A program made the translations under genes and the position numbers. The notes under the pieces are model-generated. The model worked only from the letters and a program-made list of their open reading frames with translations, was not told the origin of the DNA and made no database searches. A DNA stretch of 64,000 nucleotides from Hyphomicrobiales bacterium. GTDB taxonomy: Bacteria; Pseudomonadota; Alphaproteobacteria; Rhizobiales; Methyloligellaceae. Below are positions 18,930-29,373 of this stretch, piece by piece (position 1 is the first letter of the stretch; every line of letters begins with the position of its first letter). The stretch lies in contig JAJFHP010000067.1 of NCBI GenBank assembly GCA_021775555.1, positions 32,722-96,721 on the forward strand. Direction: 5' to 3'.

Positions 18930-20420
18930 GTGAAGGACCGGGTCTACGATATTCTCGTCATCGGTGGCGGCATCAACGGCACGATGGTGGCTCGTGACGC
19001 TGCCGGACGGGGTCTTTCGGTGCTGCTGGTCGAGCAAGACGATCTCGCCAACGGGACATCCTCGACCTCGAGCAAGATGATCCATGGGGGGTTACGCTAT
19101 CTGGAGCACTACGATTTTTCTCTGGTGCGGGAATCATTGCGCGAGCGGGAAATCATGTTGCGCACCGCACGCCATATCGTCCAGCCATTACGGCTGATAC
19201 TGCCAAAGATCAGCGGCAGCCGGCCGGCCTGGCTGGTCCTGATCGGCCTGTGGTTTTACGACCATCTTATCGGCCATATCTCCCTGCCGCGTTCCTCACG
19301 CGCTGATTTGAAATCCGGACCTTTTGCTCAAGGTCTGAAAACGCATGTCGATCAGGGCTTCGCCTATTCCGATTGCTGGACTGACGATGCCCGCCTCGTG
19401 GTTCTCGCAGCACTTGATGCGGCTCGGCGCGGTGCAACGGTCATGACCCGGACCAGATGCATCAGGGCGCGCAGAGAAAAGCAATTCTGGCGCGCAGGAT
19501 TCACCCAGCAAGATGGCAGCGAGTTCGAAATCAGGGCGCGGGCGATTATCAATGCCGCCGGACCTTGGGCGCATGACGTGCTGACGGGTGTTACGGGCGG
19601 GGCAACCAAAATGCATCTGCGCCTGATAAAGGGCAGTCACATCGTTGTCCCCCGCCTTTATGAGGGCGATCATGCGTTCCTGCTCCAGAACGATGATGGG
19701 CGCATCATTTTCGTCATACCCTTTGAGGGGCGCTATTCCCTGATAGGCACGACCGAGGTGGTGCATGAAGATGCACCGGGCCCGGTCGAAATCGATAAGA
19801 AAGAACTCGAGTATCTCTGCGCCGCTGTGAACCGGTATTTCGTGCAGCAGGTAAAATCCGGTGACGTGGTATGGAGCTTTGCCGGACTGAGGCCGCTTCT
19901 GGATGATGGCAATGCCGATCTAGCTTCCATCACCCGAGACTATATGCTGGTCGAGGACCGGCCAGAGGAGATGGCGCCGCTGATCTCGATCTTCGGTGGC
20001 AAGCTGACCACGGCGCGCCAACTGGCGGAAAGCGTCGTTAATGCCCTTGATCCACCATTTTCGGATCTCAAGAAACCGTGGACGGGGGAGGGCGTGCTGC
20101 CGGGTGGCGAGATGGAGAATTTCAATATTTTCGCAAACAGGCTGGTAAGCGACCATCCGGGTTTCGCAATGGCGTTCCTTACCGCACTGTCCCGCCGCCA
20201 CGGCACAAACACGGCTAGAATACTCGGCGAGGCGGCCTCAGAGGCGGATCTCGGGCAGCATTTCGGGGGTACCCTCTATGCCGCTGAGGTCGACTGGCTG
20301 ATGCATGAGGAATGGGCCACAACGGCGGAAGACGTACTCTGGCGGCGCACCAAGTGCGGCCTCGATGTCCGTGAGGCAGGCGTGAAAGCTCTTAAAACCT
20401 ACATGAAATCAAGAAACTAA
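18930..20420 (+). CDS. glpD: Glycerol-3-phosphate dehydrogenase, FAD-dependent
   Basis: 'DILVIGGGINGTMVARDAAGRGLSVLLVEQDDLANGTSSTSSKMIHGGLRYLEHYDFSLVRESLRERE'. Confidence 0.93.
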   Translation: MKDRVYDILVIGGGINGTMVARDAAGRGLSVLLVEQDDLANGTSSTSSKMIHGGLRYLEHYDFSLVRESLREREIMLRTARHIVQPLRLILPKISGSRPAWLVLIGLWFYDHLIGHISLPRSSRADLKSGPFAQGLKTHVDQGFAYSDCWTDDARLVVLAALDAARRGATVMTRTRCIRARREKQFWRAGFTQQDGSEFEIRARAIINAAGPWAHDVLTGVTGGATKMHLRLIKGSHIVVPRLYEGDHAFLLQNDDGRIIFVIPFEGRYSLIGTTEVVHEDAPGPVEIDKKELEYLCAAVNRYFVQQVKSGDVVWSFAGLRPLLDDGNADLASITRDYMLVEDRPEEMAPLISIFGGKLTTARQLAESVVNALDPPFSDLKKPWTGEGVLPGGEMENFNIFANRLVSDHPGFAMAFLTALSRRHGTNTARILGEAASEADLGQHFGGTLYAAEVDWLMHEEWATTAEDVLWRRTKCGLDVREAGVKALKTYMKSRN

Positions 20421-20431
20421 GCTCCCTACCC

Positions 20432-21925
20432 CTAAGATGTGATCGTGCGCCGGATTGCATCCTTCCAGCCGGCATATTTAGCTTCCCGATCGGTTTCGCT
20501 CATATCAGGTTCGAAGCGCCGCTCCAGTCGCCATGCGGCGGAAAATTCCTCAAGGCCCGGATAGAAGCCAGACTTCATGCCGGCCAGATAGGCGGCGCCA
20601 AGCGCAGTCGTCTCAAGAATTTGGGGGCGGTCAATGGGAGCAGCCAGAAAGTCTGCCAGGCACTGCATGGTCCAGTCGCTGGCGACCATGCCGCCATCGA
20701 CACGCAGGACCGTTTCCCGGGAGGCGCCGTCCTGCCAATCGTTCTGCATGGCGTCCAGAAGGTCCCGGGTCTGGAAGCAGACGGCCTCAAGCGCTGCCCG
20801 GGCCAACTCGTTTGGTCCGGTGGCGCGGGTTACTCCGGTCAGGATACCGCGGGCATCTGCATCCCAATGAGGCGCGCCGAGGCCAACAAATGCGGGAACC
20901 AGGTAAACATCCTGCTCTTCATCAGCATTAGCCGCCATTTCACCTGTTTGAGAAGCCTGTTCGATGATGCCCAACCCGTCGCGCAGCCATTGCACGGCCG
21001 CGCCTGCGATGAAAATGGAGCCTTCCAGGGCGTAGGTGGGTTTACCGTCCAGTTGATAAGCAAGGGTGGTGAGCATTCGGTTTTCAGATGCCACGGCCTC
21101 CAGGCCGGTGTTCAGCATTGCGAAACATCCTGTGCCATATGTCGATTTCATCATGCCGGGCTGGAAGCAGGCCTGGCCGACCATCGCCGCCTGCTGATCT
21201 CCGGCCACACCGCGAATGGGTATAGGACTACCGAAAATATCGGCGCTTGCATCACCGAACTCGGCGGCACAGTCCAGCACGTCCGGGAGTACCGCCCGGG
21301 GCACCCGGAACAGCTCAAGAAGCTCGTTGTCCCAGCTTCCAGAGTGGATATCGTAGAGCAGAGTCCTGGAGGCGTTGGTTGCGTCAGTGGCATGAACGCG
21401 TCCACCCGTAAGCCGCCAAATCAAAAAACTATCGATAGTCCCGAATGCAAGTTTGCCTTGTTCAGCTCGAGTGCGTGCACACTCCACATTGTCCAGCAGC
21501 CAGGCCAGCTTGGTGCCTGAGAAATAAGGGTCTAGCAGCAGGCCGGTTTTCGCGGTGATGTCCCGCTCTACATGTTTCTCTTTCAACGCAGCGCAGATTT
21601 GCGCGGTGCGGCGATCCTGCCAGACAATAGCTGGGTAGATGGGCTTACCGGTTTCCCGGTCCCATACCACCACCGTCTCGCGCTGGTTGGTGATGCCGAT
21701 AGCAGCGATATTGGCCGCGGTAGCGTCAAGCTCGGCCATCGCCTCACGACAGGTTGCAATGACCGTTTCCCAGATTTCTTCCGCATCATGCTCAACCCAG
21801 CCCGATCGGGGAAAATGCTGGGTGAATTCTTTTTGTGAAACCGATCGAACCGAAAAATTTTTGTCGAACAGGATGGCACGGGACGAGGTCGTCCCCTGGT
21901 CAATGGCGAGAATATATTCTGGCAT
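20432..21925 (-). CDS. glpK: Glycerol kinase
   Basis: '[21 protein letters not shown]...[31 protein letters not shown]...[14 protein letters not shown]'. Confidence 0.93.
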   Translation of the reverse strand: MPEYILAIDQGTTSSRAILFDKNFSVRSVSQKEFTQHFPRSGWVEHDAEEIWETVIATCREAMAELDATAANIAAIGITNQRETVVVWDRETGKPIYPAIVWQDRRTAQICAALKEKHVERDITAKTGLLLDPYFSGTKLAWLLDNVECARTRAEQGKLAFGTIDSFLIWRLTGGRVHATDATNASRTLLYDIHSGSWDNELLELFRVPRAVLPDVLDCAAEFGDASADIFGSPIPIRGVAGDQQAAMVGQACFQPGMMKSTYGTGCFAMLNTGLEAVASENRMLTTLAYQLDGKPTYALEGSIFIAGAAVQWLRDGLGIIEQASQTGEMAANADEEQDVYLVPAFVGLGAPHWDADARGILTGVTRATGPNELARAALEAVCFQTRDLLDAMQNDWQDGASRETVLRVDGGMVASDWTMQCLADFLAAPIDRPQILETTALGAAYLAGMKSGFYPGLEEFSAAWRLERRFEPDMSETDREAKYAGWKDAIRRTITS

Positions 21926-21976
21926 CGGCGCTCCCCCGGTGTGCAGGTCTAAGCGACGGTCATTCAATACACCGAC

Positions 21977-24568
21977 TTATTTTTTACGGGGCTGCGTGGG
22001 CTTGGCTTTCGAGCGCGCACCACTTTTCCGAGACACCCCGCGCTTGGTTGATGTCGATTTTTTTGCCGGCACAAGCATGGCCGTCTTGGCCACATCGCCT
22101 GAGTCCATAATATGTATATCCCTTTGCGGAAAGGGAATGGAAATACCGGCCTGACGGAATGCCTCGTCGATTGCAAAGCGCAAGTCGCTGGCAATACGAA
22201 TGCGGCGTTCAACATTGCCAATATAACAGCGTAGTTCGAACAGCAGTGCGCTGTCTGCGAAATCTCGGAACAGGACGAACGGTTCGGGGTTACGAAGAAT
22301 GCCTTCATGTTCAGATGCACATTGCAGGAGCGTGTCATGAACCAGCCTCACATCCGAGCCATAAGCAACGCCCACCGGTATCTCGACCCGGCCTGTTCTG
22401 TCCTTGTGCAACCAGTTGACGACCGAAGAGGAAATGAGTTCCGAATTCGGCACTATGACCGAGGCACGCGAAAACGTCTTGATCTCCGTGCTGCGCACAC
22501 TGATGTGTTTGACAATGCCTTCATGGGGTCCGACTTCGACCCAGTCGCCCACTTTTATGGGCCGCTCCGCCAGCAAAATAAGACCTGAAACGAAGTTGTT
22601 GACGACGCCTTGCAGGCCAAAACCGACACCTACTGAAAGCGCTCCGGCAATGATCGCCAATCCGGACAGATCAATGCCTGTCATGTTGATGGCTAATAGC
22701 GCTGCGAGGACCAGGCCCACATAACCGATGCCGGTCTTCAGCGCATTGCGCACGCCGGCATCCATGCGGGTGTGCTGAAGGATGCGTGTATCGACAAATC
22801 GTTGGAAAGTGCGCAGGAGTACAATCAGAATAATGAATGTGACCATACCCGCCAGCACGTCCGTGATAGAGAATACGTGCGTGCCGATCTTGAAGCCTGT
22901 CAGGCTCCAGCCGATCCGATCAAGAAGGCTGTCCCAATGTCCACCCCATAGTGGGAGCAGGACGAACGCCATGCTGATAACGAGGCCGATATCGAGCAGA
23001 AGCACCGACCACACATAGATGAGATTGGCCGGTTCACCGGCAGCCGGCGGCTGTTCGGTGTCACGCGTGAATACGGCTATGAGATCACGCGCCAGACCGT
23101 GCAGCACAAGAATAGTGAGGAACACGGCAGTGGTTGCCAGCAAACGCCGCGCGATAAAATTGGAAAGCACGCCATAGCCAGCGAGAGCCGCTATCGGAAT
23201 TGCGAGCGCTAGCAGGACGACAATTGCACGGGCAAGACCCCACCAGATTCTTCTTGAGGAGGTTTTGCCTGCTGACTTGATCTGTTGACCGCCGGCACGA
23301 TCCTCCTCTGGCCTGAGCCAAAGACGCTTGTCGCTCGCCATGAGGAAGAACAAGACTGAATAGGCGGAGCCAACGATAAAGCTGTAGGTGGTTGTCAGTG
23401 TCGGTGATGGCTGAAGTTCGACCGTTGGAATGATCAGCAGCAGGTCGAGTCCAACAATAATGGCAAGGGTAAGAGCGTATCGGGACCAAAGCCTTGCAGT
23501 GTTTTCGCCCATATTGGCCAGTCGCCACTGCGGCATGGATGGTGAAAGCATTGCGCGCGGCAGGCCGTACAGAATGCTGACCATCACGACTGATACGGCG
23601 AACCCGAGAATGACGTACTGAAACAGACCGGTCAGAAGCCCCCCGTTTTTGAGCGCGGCATAAGTCACCACGACAATCAGGATGGGGATGACCGTGCGGG
23701 CGACGCCTTCCGCCAGTGTCGCCAGAACGCGCATGCGGAATGTGGGGTTTTCTATGTCGGGATCACGGCCGAAACGGCGGACCAGCCAGCGCCGGAGCAG
23801 CCAGCCCAGCCCAGCAGCCACGATGATGGCAATCAGGATGAAAGCAAAATATCCGCTCTCTATGGCGTTGCGGACTTGTGGCGACGCAACCCATTTCAGC
23901 GGCGACATGATTGATCTGCTGAGCAGTCTGACAAACTCTTCACCAGCCTTCGACCATGTATCAATGGAAATCAGGGATGGGGTGCGCACGAGCAGCTTGT
24001 CGCCGAAGGCTTTGCGGTTGGCATCGATGATTTCAGTCAGCAGCGTGCGTGTTCGCTCAAGTAGCAGGTCCAGCTTCTTAAGCCGGCCCTCAGCTGTCGC
24101 CAGCTTTACATTGAGATCTTCTCGCTGAGCTGCGATTTCCGGCGCCTCAAGTGGTTCGCCTTTCTTAGGCGGCGGTCCCAGAGCATCAACTAGTTTTTTG
24201 AACCGGCCGGTCTCGACCGAAAGCGGCTTACGTACACCGTTGAGTTTGCGCTGCGCTTCGTTGACCTCCTTCTTGAGATCCCCTAGGGAGGAAAGTGTTT
24301 GAGCCTCACCCTTGATCTGTTTGTCGATACGCTTGAGCAGCCGGTCCCATTGAACAAGATCTTCGCCAATGCGCTCCTGGGCGGTTTCCTTCGGTGCTGC
24401 CTGATCAGGTTCCTTTGGCGCGACCTGGGTCGTCTCCTTCGGGGCGGCCTGGGTTGCATCCTGTGAAACAGCCGGATGTGCCGGCAGAAGCAGTGCAACA
24501 AGTGCAAAAAGGATCAGCAGGATATGACGCACTGTATTGTTTTCCTGAGACAAAATGGTTGCAGGCAA
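21977..24568 (-). CDS. Large mechanosensitive channel, MscS family, with N-terminal periplasmic region (DUF3772-like)
   Basis: 'SGLAIIAGALSVGVGFGLQGVVNNFVSGLILLAERPIKVGDWVEVG' MscS core; N-terminal signal peptide and coiled region. Confidence 0.85.
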   Translation of the reverse strand: MPATILSQENNTVRHILLILFALVALLLPAHPAVSQDATQAAPKETTQVAPKEPDQAAPKETAQERIGEDLVQWDRLLKRIDKQIKGEAQTLSSLGDLKKEVNEAQRKLNGVRKPLSVETGRFKKLVDALGPPPKKGEPLEAPEIAAQREDLNVKLATAEGRLKKLDLLLERTRTLLTEIIDANRKAFGDKLLVRTPSLISIDTWSKAGEEFVRLLSRSIMSPLKWVASPQVRNAIESGYFAFILIAIIVAAGLGWLLRRWLVRRFGRDPDIENPTFRMRVLATLAEGVARTVIPILIVVVTYAALKNGGLLTGLFQYVILGFAVSVVMVSILYGLPRAMLSPSMPQWRLANMGENTARLWSRYALTLAIIVGLDLLLIIPTVELQPSPTLTTTYSFIVGSAYSVLFFLMASDKRLWLRPEEDRAGGQQIKSAGKTSSRRIWWGLARAIVVLLALAIPIAALAGYGVLSNFIARRLLATTAVFLTILVLHGLARDLIAVFTRDTEQPPAAGEPANLIYVWSVLLLDIGLVISMAFVLLPLWGGHWDSLLDRIGWSLTGFKIGTHVFSITDVLAGMVTFIILIVLLRTFQRFVDTRILQHTRMDAGVRNALKTGIGYVGLVLAALLAINMTGIDLSGLAIIAGALSVGVGFGLQGVVNNFVSGLILLAERPIKVGDWVEVGPHEGIVKHISVRSTEIKTFSRASVIVPNSELISSSVVNWLHKDRTGRVEIPVGVAYGSDVRLVHDTLLQCASEHEGILRNPEPFVLFRDFADSALLFELRCYIGNVERRIRIASDLRFAIDEAFRQAGISIPFPQRDIHIMDSGDVAKTAMLVPAKKSTSTKRGVSRKSGARSKAKPTQPRKK

Positions 24569-24689
24569 AGTTTGAGGTTTACCAGCACAGAAGTTTAGAC
24601 CGCGAGCCGGAAATCAAGGCTCAAGCGGGCAATGAAGGGCTGCGGGTAGCATATGCATGAAATTCGGGCAACCAGACATGAAATGTTAT

Positions 24690-24884
24690 GTGGCCTGAGA
24701 ACGGGTGCGTCAGCGAGGCGAGGCAGGGGTCAGCTGTTCGCTTCTGGCCCGGTCTTCGCGGTGATGTTTTTTCTACATGCTCGTCTTTCAGCACCGCACA
24801 AATCTGCGCAGTGCGGCGATCATGCCAGGCGATAGCCAGAGATGATGTTATCCCGTCGTCAATGGCAAGAATATATTCTGGCAC
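24690..24884 (-). pseudogene. Internally deleted, frameshifted glpK 5' remnant
   Basis: [18 protein letters not shown] joined to [20 protein letters not shown] (glpK has 82 codons between these), then nucleotide similarity 'cggtcttcgcggtgatg' continues out of frame. Confidence 0.85.
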
Positions 24885-24922
24885 AAATCCTGCCCCATGG
24901 CCTGAAAGAATTCAAAAAGACC

Positions 24923-26707
24923 CTAGGAGGCCTTTTGCATCTCGGCCTGCTTGCGGGGATCCGTTATCCGGTGCGCATGCTCTTGCATCATCTCAAGCTG
25001 TGCTTCCTCGTCTTCATGGACGGGTTCGATTGCGAGATCGGTGTAGTGCATTTTATCAGGATCTGCCTCGATTGACCTGGCTGCCCTGTAATGTTTCCAG
25101 AAAACACGGGTCCAACGCGCATGATGGGTGAAAAAATCCCAAACGCGCCTGGTGTAGAAAATGAGCGGGTTCTCAATTGGCAGCGTAGGCCGGCGATCCT
25201 TTCGCACCTTGTGGCGCAGCCAGCCAAGTTCGAGCGGGTGGATGCCCTCGATCGGTACCGATCCGCGGAACCATGTCAGCGGAAGAATCAGCTTTTCCGC
25301 CTTCAGCCCGCAAGCCACTGCGCGGCGCATGATCGTCTCGGCATGTTCGTCGGTGTAATATTGTTTCCAGGCATCCTGGTAGGCCTGCCAGAGTTCGTCA
25401 TCGCTCATGGTGTCGTGGTGAGCGGTGATGTGGTTGAGGTCGTACTTGTTCATGTCCGGGTCCATCCAGACGCCCTTCTCATGGAGCACCTTGTGGTCTT
25501 CTGAACCGGGTAATGGCGTGAGAATAAAAAATTCAACCAGATCGAGCGGCAACTCCTTCTTGATGATTTCGATATCCCGCCTGATGGATTCAGGGGTGTC
25601 TCCGGGGAATCCCAGAATATATCCCGCATACGTCATCGCGCCGCGCTCTTTCCACATCTGCAGCATCTTGCGGTATTCCCAGATTTTGTTCTGCCGCTTC
25701 TTTGCTCCCATCAGCGAATCCGGGTTGATGTTTTCAAGGCCGATGAAAATCCGGTGGGCGCCGGCACGAACCGCCTTTTCGATAAAGTTCGGGGTGCGGT
25801 GGCACAGCGTATCGACCTGAATGACGAATTTGAATTTGAGACCTTCATTCTCTTTCAGGTGGATCATGCGGTCGAGGACGGATTCCCAGTCCTTGTTGCG
25901 TGCAAAATTGTCATCGGTCACGAAATAGCGTCGGATACCCTGGGCTTCGTTGGCGCGGATAATCTTCTCGATCGAGTCCGGCGAGCGCCGCCGCGAGATG
26001 CGGCCCTGCACGTTGATAATGGTGCAGAAGGAACATTGGAACGGGCATCCGCGCCCGGAATCGAAACTGGTATAGTGACCTGCCGTGCGCCGTATCTCCC
26101 GTTCGGTGAGGAGAGGGATGCTGGTATCCGTCATGTCCGGCAGGGCGTGCATGTAGTTGTAGAGGGGTTTCATCTTGCCATTCCAGGCGTCGCTTAAAAA
26201 CTCCTCGATCCGGTGTTCGCTTTCACCGGCATACATTGAAATGCCGAGATCCATGGCCTCCTGTATATCTGCTGGAATATCTTCAAGCATCGAGATGCAG
26301 CCCGATACATGGAACCCGCCCATGGCCACCTGGATGTCTTTTAAACGAAAGCGCCGGGCAACATCCACCGCGCGGGGGAACTGGTTGGTCTGAACACCGA
26401 CGAGACCAACCACGCTTTGATCGGCTTCTTCGACGTCACGGATGATCTGGTCGATCGGTAAAATCGTGTTGGTTTCGTCATAGGCGTCGATAGTGATGTC
26501 GATATCAGGACCCAAGGCATGGGCATCGGCTGCGACTTTTATCAGCCCGTACAGGGAAGCCAGCGTATTGGAGGGAATTGCCGATCGGTACCACTGGATC
26601 ACATAGCCATCATCGTCATAATGAGACGGCTTGATCAGCACGATGCGGAAGCTCTTGCGCGCCCGCGTCTTGCCGTTCATGGCTTGCATAGGGTTCGGCA
26701 CTGACAA
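24923..26707 (-). CDS. B12-binding-type radical SAM protein
   Basis: CPFQCSFC (CxxxCxxC) in 'SGRGCPFQCSFCTIINVQG'; N-terminal Rossmann-like B12-binding region; 'YILGFPGDTPESI'. Confidence 0.83.
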   Translation of the reverse strand: MSVPNPMQAMNGKTRARKSFRIVLIKPSHYDDDGYVIQWYRSAIPSNTLASLYGLIKVAADAHALGPDIDITIDAYDETNTILPIDQIIRDVEEADQSVVGLVGVQTNQFPRAVDVARRFRLKDIQVAMGGFHVSGCISMLEDIPADIQEAMDLGISMYAGESEHRIEEFLSDAWNGKMKPLYNYMHALPDMTDTSIPLLTEREIRRTAGHYTSFDSGRGCPFQCSFCTIINVQGRISRRRSPDSIEKIIRANEAQGIRRYFVTDDNFARNKDWESVLDRMIHLKENEGLKFKFVIQVDTLCHRTPNFIEKAVRAGAHRIFIGLENINPDSLMGAKKRQNKIWEYRKMLQMWKERGAMTYAGYILGFPGDTPESIRRDIEIIKKELPLDLVEFFILTPLPGSEDHKVLHEKGVWMDPDMNKYDLNHITAHHDTMSDDELWQAYQDAWKQYYTDEHAETIMRRAVACGLKAEKLILPLTWFRGSVPIEGIHPLELGWLRHKVRKDRRPTLPIENPLIFYTRRVWDFFTHHARWTRVFWKHYRAARSIEADPDKMHYTDLAIEPVHEDEEAQLEMMQEHAHRITDPRKQAEMQKAS

Positions 26708-26817
26708 CCTACTTTCTGAAGTCTCTCAGAAAATCATCAAGTCGAGCTCACAATAGCTCATTAATGTGGCGATTTCGAAACGGTCTGCCCTGAGACATCA
26801 ATGCGCTGCCGCAAGCG

Positions 26818-26846
26818 AGGATATTATGTTGTTAAAACAATATCCT
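26818..26846. terminator. Inverted repeat AGGATATT-N13-AATATCCT; possible terminator/operator
   Basis: Perfect 8-bp arms read directly, in the gap between the S41 peptidase 3' end and the radical SAM 5' end. Confidence 0.4.
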
Positions 26847-26890
26847 AGTTGCTGCTTTAGCCCTGAACATACTGTGAGTTCTTGATCCGG

Positions 26891-28339
26891 TTATTGCAGT
26901 TGCGCAACCGGTGCCAGCTGTTTGTCCAATGCCAACTTAATAACGGCCTCGATAGCCTTGAGAGGACCGGCGGTAATATCGCTGGTGGAAAAGACATCCA
27001 TTGGTACTTGGGGGGGTATGCCAGCTCCCTCCCAGGATTTGCGCCTGGCATCAAGATAGACTTCGTTCGACAGGCTCAAATTCCAGCCATTGGGCAGCGG
27101 CTTCCAGAGCATGTCCGATAAAGAGCCACGCGTCGTATCACCCACATGGGTCACGTTCGGCAGAGCGCGCATGGACATAGTGAAAATTTCTGCGGCGCTG
27201 ACGGTTATGTCGCTGGTAATCATGTAGACAGGCCCGGTGAAGCGATTCTTGCCCGTTGGCTCGATATAAATGGCCTGGGGCTCGTCTGCCTCACTGTCAC
27301 CAGCATATTTGTAGTAGCCGAGCGTGCGTTGTGCTGCGAAGCGTCCGGCAATTGTCCTCGCAACCTTGTCGAAACCACCATCATTGAGAGTGACATCCAC
27401 GATTACGGCGCGGGATCCTTTGAAAAGTGCCAGGGCCTTGTCCAGGGCCTTGTTTGTTACCTTGATATCCTCGTCTTCGACGTTATCGTCGTTGGCGAGA
27501 CCTATCATCGACTGGATGGCGATATATCCGATATCGCCGTCAACAATCCCGTATCTGATGGAACCGTTTGCTGTTTCACGTCCCTTGCCGCGCAACAATG
27601 CCTTGCCGATGTCCTTGTTCCAGACACGCGCGAGCCAGTCATCCACGAATTTTTCCGCATTCTTGCCCTTGCGCTCGGCCAGAGCGGTGAGGGCACCAAC
27701 CGTCTTTCCGGGGCGTGAATTGAGGACGACTTTCTGATCCTCGATTTTCGCCTCGATGCTGACATGGTCGTCGTCAATTTCTGAGATGATCCCCTTGATG
27801 ACATCCAGCAGCTCGGTGCTGGACATGTTTGCCTCGGCGCGCTTGGTGGCTGAATCGGCCATCGCCGGCCAGTTTATGTTGCGAGTATTGAAGAAGGCGT
27901 AGTGAGTGGAAAATATCTCAATGAAGCTGTCGAGCACCGATTTAGGTGTCGTATCCAGCTTCTCGTGACAGCTATCAGGCAGGCGATTCAGTCTGTCGAA
28001 TGTGAAAAAATAGGTGTCGTCTCCGAGCGGCATACGCATGGCTCGGCCATCGTCACTGATCTGGTGGTGCTGGGCCAGCTCTTTCAGATCCTCGGTTTCC
28101 TCATCATCCCTGATGCAGTGTCGGGTGCTTTCGTTATAAAAATAAACCTTGCCGTTCTTGATCTCTAGCAGCCAACCATAGCCTCTTGAGCGCCAGTAGC
28201 CGTTCAACTTGCCTGGTTCGCTACCATCCCTGAATGTCATGATGGGGCTGTTGGTCATGGCGATTGATGTATTTGCGGAGGCTAGGAGGCACATAAATGC
28301 GGCCGCTGAAAAGAACGTGCGAAACAATGCCCGTTTCAT
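26891..28339 (-). CDS. Exported S41-family peptidase
   Basis: Signal peptide MKRALFRTFFSAAAFMCLLASANTSIA; 'RAVIVDVTLNDGGFDKVARTIAGRF', 'GPVYMITSDITVSAAEIFTMSMRALPNVTHVGDTTRGSLSD' (Ser-Ala-Ala-Glu active-site region). Confidence 0.8.
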   Translation of the reverse strand: MKRALFRTFFSAAAFMCLLASANTSIAMTNSPIMTFRDGSEPGKLNGYWRSRGYGWLLEIKNGKVYFYNESTRHCIRDDEETEDLKELAQHHQISDDGRAMRMPLGDDTYFFTFDRLNRLPDSCHEKLDTTPKSVLDSFIEIFSTHYAFFNTRNINWPAMADSATKRAEANMSSTELLDVIKGIISEIDDDHVSIEAKIEDQKVVLNSRPGKTVGALTALAERKGKNAEKFVDDWLARVWNKDIGKALLRGKGRETANGSIRYGIVDGDIGYIAIQSMIGLANDDNVEDEDIKVTNKALDKALALFKGSRAVIVDVTLNDGGFDKVARTIAGRFAAQRTLGYYKYAGDSEADEPQAIYIEPTGKNRFTGPVYMITSDITVSAAEIFTMSMRALPNVTHVGDTTRGSLSDMLWKPLPNGWNLSLSNEVYLDARRKSWEGAGIPPQVPMDVFSTSDITAGPLKAIEAVIKLALDKQLAPVAQLQ

Positions 28340-28470
28340 GAATGTCTCCTCAACCGACACAAGGGGTCACTTTCCGACCAACCTTAACCCCCCATGGTCA
28401 GAATCGGCGAATTAGATGAATATCCCCCTGCCAAGATGTTGGCAAGTATCAAACACCTTTAGCTGGCGGC

Positions 28471-29169
28471 TCACAGCTCTGTAAATTTCCGTAATTTCTC
28501 AGCATCTTCAAGGCAGTAGTAGCTGCTGATCCGGCTGACAAGGCCCTCTCTCGTCCACTCCTTGATCTGCCGGTTCACATTCTCCCTGGCCGAACCCGTC
28601 ATTCGGGCCAGCTCCGCCTGTGTAAATTTCTGCCGGATGAGAATGCGCCCGCCCTCAAGCGGTTCTCCAAAGCCTTCCGCGAGACGAAGAAAAACCCGCG
28701 CCAGGCGGCCGCGCAGGGGCAGGAGCTGTTGCATGGTGGCAGCCTCGTTGGAGGCTCGCAGCCTGTCGCTGAGAATCTCCAGCATATGCAGGTAGATCAA
28801 CGGATTTGCATTTGCCACTTTTTTGAAATCCCGCGATGCGAGAAATGCAAGCGAGCAGGGTTTGAGCGCGGTGGCACTAGCGGATCTCGGCTGGGCATCG
28901 ATGAGCCCCATATCGCCAATCACGTCACCGGTGCCCAGCATGGCAAGGAGCGCTTCCTGGCCGTCCGGGGCGGTCACGCAAACCTTCAAGACGCCTTCCA
29001 TTATTGCGTAGCACCCGTCTGAAGCATCACCCTGCTTAAACAGGCTTGCGTTTGTTTCGAGCGAAATGTGATGGGAATAGCGCGCAAGTCCATCAAGCGC
29101 TTCGCGCTCCAAACCCGCAAATAGGGCGGAGCTTGCCAATATTGATCCATCAAATTTCCTGCTGCTCAT
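28471..29169 (-). CDS. Crp/Fnr-family transcriptional regulator
   Basis: cNMP-binding-like N-domain 'LFKQGDASDGCYAIMEGVLKV', C-terminal HTH 'FTQAELARMTGSARENVNRQIKEW'; lacks the FNR N-terminal Cys cluster. Confidence 0.87.
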   Translation of the reverse strand: MSSRKFDGSILASSALFAGLEREALDGLARYSHHISLETNASLFKQGDASDGCYAIMEGVLKVCVTAPDGQEALLAMLGTGDVIGDMGLIDAQPRSASATALKPCSLAFLASRDFKKVANANPLIYLHMLEILSDRLRASNEAATMQQLLPLRGRLARVFLRLAEGFGEPLEGGRILIRQKFTQAELARMTGSARENVNRQIKEWTREGLVSRISSYYCLEDAEKLRKFTEL

Positions 29170-29316
29170 AGGTGGTAGAATACCAAGTCCTCGAAGGAAG
29201 TTCGACCCTCATAACCCAAGCCAAAAAAAGTGATGACCGACCACATACCGAATGCCCCCGAATTCTAAACGGTCCATACATGGAACCTGTTTTGCTGAAC
29301 TGCGTAGCAGTGTGTA

Positions 29317-29336
29317 TATAATCGCCTGTAACAGGC
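29317..29336 (+). promoter_or_regulatory. Putative -10 (TATAAT) followed by palindrome GCCTGT-A-ACAGGC upstream of the LRR gene
   Basis: TATAAT 29317-29322; 13-bp palindrome 29324-29336, about 38 bp before the start codon. Confidence 0.4.
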
Positions 29337-29373
29337 TACTCAGTGCCTCGGGGAGGAATAAGAGGAGGGTCCC

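Noticed and set aside
20621-21520. 299-aa + strand ORF opposite glpK
   Set aside because: Antisense of a well-supported glycerol kinase gene; composition typical of a shadow frame.
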